NCBI GenBank assembly: GCA_051744245.1
Contig: JBNJCV010000082.1
Coordinates: 1 to 7,022 of the forward strand
Length of the DNA: 7,022 nt
Source of the DNA: M55B165 sp051744245
GTDB taxonomy: Bacteria > Actinomycetota > Humimicrobiia > Humimicrobiales > Humimicrobiaceae
Direction: 5' to 3'
The notes under the pieces were generated by a model that worked only from the letters and a program-made list of their open reading frames with translations, did no database searches and had not been told where the DNA came from. This document shows positions 6,249 through 7,022 of the stretch, in pieces (position 1 is the stretch's first letter; the number at the start of each line of letters is the position of its first letter). The translations under genes were made by a program, and so were the position numbers.

Positions 6249-7022
6249 TTAATCTAGAATATTTTTAAATGTGCTTCCAGGAGTCTCTTCTTCTTCTATC
6301 CCGTCTACCGGCAGCAGTGCCAGCCATACCAATCCCATCTGTTCGGTAAACACCATTTTTTCTGAATCTTCAGGAGTAAGAGCCACGGTTACCGTACGTA
6401 TCTCTTCTGAACTTTCTTCGGCTGTAGTGCTTTCAAGAATCGTCCCCTCTTCTTCTACCGTTTGTTTGTAAACTGTTCTCTTTCCGATATATAAGACCTC
6501 AACATTCCAAAGCAGAGTTTTAGTAATTGCCTCAGTTATTCCTTTTTCTGCTTCAAACTCTTCCAGTATTTCTTCAGATATTTCTTCCTCTCCGAAATAC
6601 TCATCCAGCACATCTTCTATTTCTTCTTCCTCTGTTGGCTGGAAAGTAGCAATAACGTTTACATAGTCTCCTGTATTTATAAGGTTAGAAACCCCTATTA
6701 CTTCATCCACCGGTATGGAAACAGCCACCATACCTTCTGGTACCATGAAAGCCATTCCAATATCTTCAGGTTTAATGAAATTGGTGGTAGTAATTTGCTC
6801 TCCTTCATTTATGGGGGCTGCAACCACATATCCTTGGTATTTATCTAAAGAAGTTAGCACGCCGTTAGCCAAATACTTCCTTGGTATTGCTTCTTTTTTT
6901 ACACTCTCAGTGGCTAGCATGGTTTCCACAGTGGTATCCTTGGGAATATTTTCAGCTGCCACAAGGACCTCTACTTTTTCAACCTCTTCTTCTACTGTGC
7001 TCCTGATGCTATTTATGTATCC
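6249..7022 (-). CDS. cpaB: CpaB/RcpC, Tad pilus assembly protein with SAF domain; N-terminus outside window
   Basis: The frame is open from the right edge to TAA at 6249-6251, giving 257 visible residues. A GTG at 6962 is only an internal Val of the SAF strand VLVAAENIPKDTTV (about 18-31), so the true start, with the expected membrane anchor, lies beyond 7022. The SAF-like region runs to about residue 85 (GYVVAAPINEGEQI at 64-77). The RcpC/CpaB C-terminal domain includes MVAVSIPVDEVIGVSNLINT (98-117), GDYVNVIATF (118-127), TKTLLWNVEVLYIGK (167-181) and VTVALTPEDSEKMVF (211-225). A very acidic stretch (131-160, DNA 6543-6632) is inserted in that domain, with a second acidic patch at 189-207. 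CpaB is a membrane-anchored extracytoplasmic component; in diderms it works with the secretin CpaC/RcpA, but no secretin gene follows here. The stop codon overlaps the upstream candidate ATG of cpaE by one base. Missing only its N-terminus; otherwise intact. Confidence 0.9.
   Translation of the reverse strand, partial: GYINSIRSTVEEEVEKVEVLVAAENIPKDTTVETMLATESVKKEAIPRKYLANGVLTSLDKYQGYVVAAPINEGEQITTTNFIKPEDIGMAFMVPEGMVAVSIPVDEVIGVSNLINTGDYVNVIATFQPTEEEEIEDVLDEYFGEEEISEEILEEFEAEKGITEAITKTLLWNVEVLYIGKRTVYKQTVEEEGTILESTTAEESSEEIRTVTVALTPEDSEKMVFTEQMGLVWLALLPVDGIEEEETPGSTFKNILD

Noticed and set aside
6249..6962. cpaB starting at the GTG at 6962
   Set aside because: The frame continues upstream to the window edge and the GTG codes a conserved Val inside the first SAF strand; starting there would remove the membrane anchor.

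Overview
The whole window is coded on the minus strand and holds most of the core of a Tad (tight adherence / Flp-type IVb pilus) assembly operon, followed by the start of an unrelated housekeeping gene. In transcription order (right to left) the genes are cpaB (5' end outside the window), cpaE/tadZ, cpaF/tadA, a large fusion of a von Willebrand factor A (VWA) domain to TadB, tadC, and then the 5' third of tex.

The five tad genes are packed tightly: 14 bp or a 1-base overlap between cpaB and cpaE, 16 bp between cpaE and cpaF, a 17-bp overlap or 7-bp gap between cpaF and the tadB fusion, and 12 bp between tadB and tadC. Several junctions carry good Shine-Dalgarno sequences, so this looks like one transcript whose promoter lies beyond the right edge. 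A 65-bp AT-rich gap with no convincing terminator separates tadC from tex.

Expected roles: CpaF is the cytoplasmic hexameric ATPase that powers assembly. The TadB part of the fusion and TadC form the inner-membrane platform on which CpaF acts. CpaE/TadZ is a MinD-like ATPase that localises the machine. CpaB is a membrane-anchored SAF/RcpC-domain periplasmic or extracytoplasmic component. Flp pilin, prepilin peptidase (TadV/CpaA), secretin (CpaC/RcpA) and pseudopilins (TadE/F) are not in the window.

The organism is a bacterium with a moderately AT-rich genome that uses AGGAGG/AAGGTGAT-type ribosome binding sites. The absence of a secretin gene between cpaB and cpaE suggests, without proving, a monoderm (Gram-positive-type) lineage such as Bacillota, Actinomycetota or Chloroflexota. 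I cannot place it more finely.

The most notable point is the TadB protein. It carries a signal peptide, a predicted extracytoplasmic VWA domain with a complete metal-binding (MIDAS) motif, and a tethering helix ahead of a full TadB. Next is a CpaE whose second switch-I aspartate is replaced by serine. Otherwise the window is a recognisable, intact Tad locus; I found no mobile element, CRISPR array, RNA gene or broken gene.
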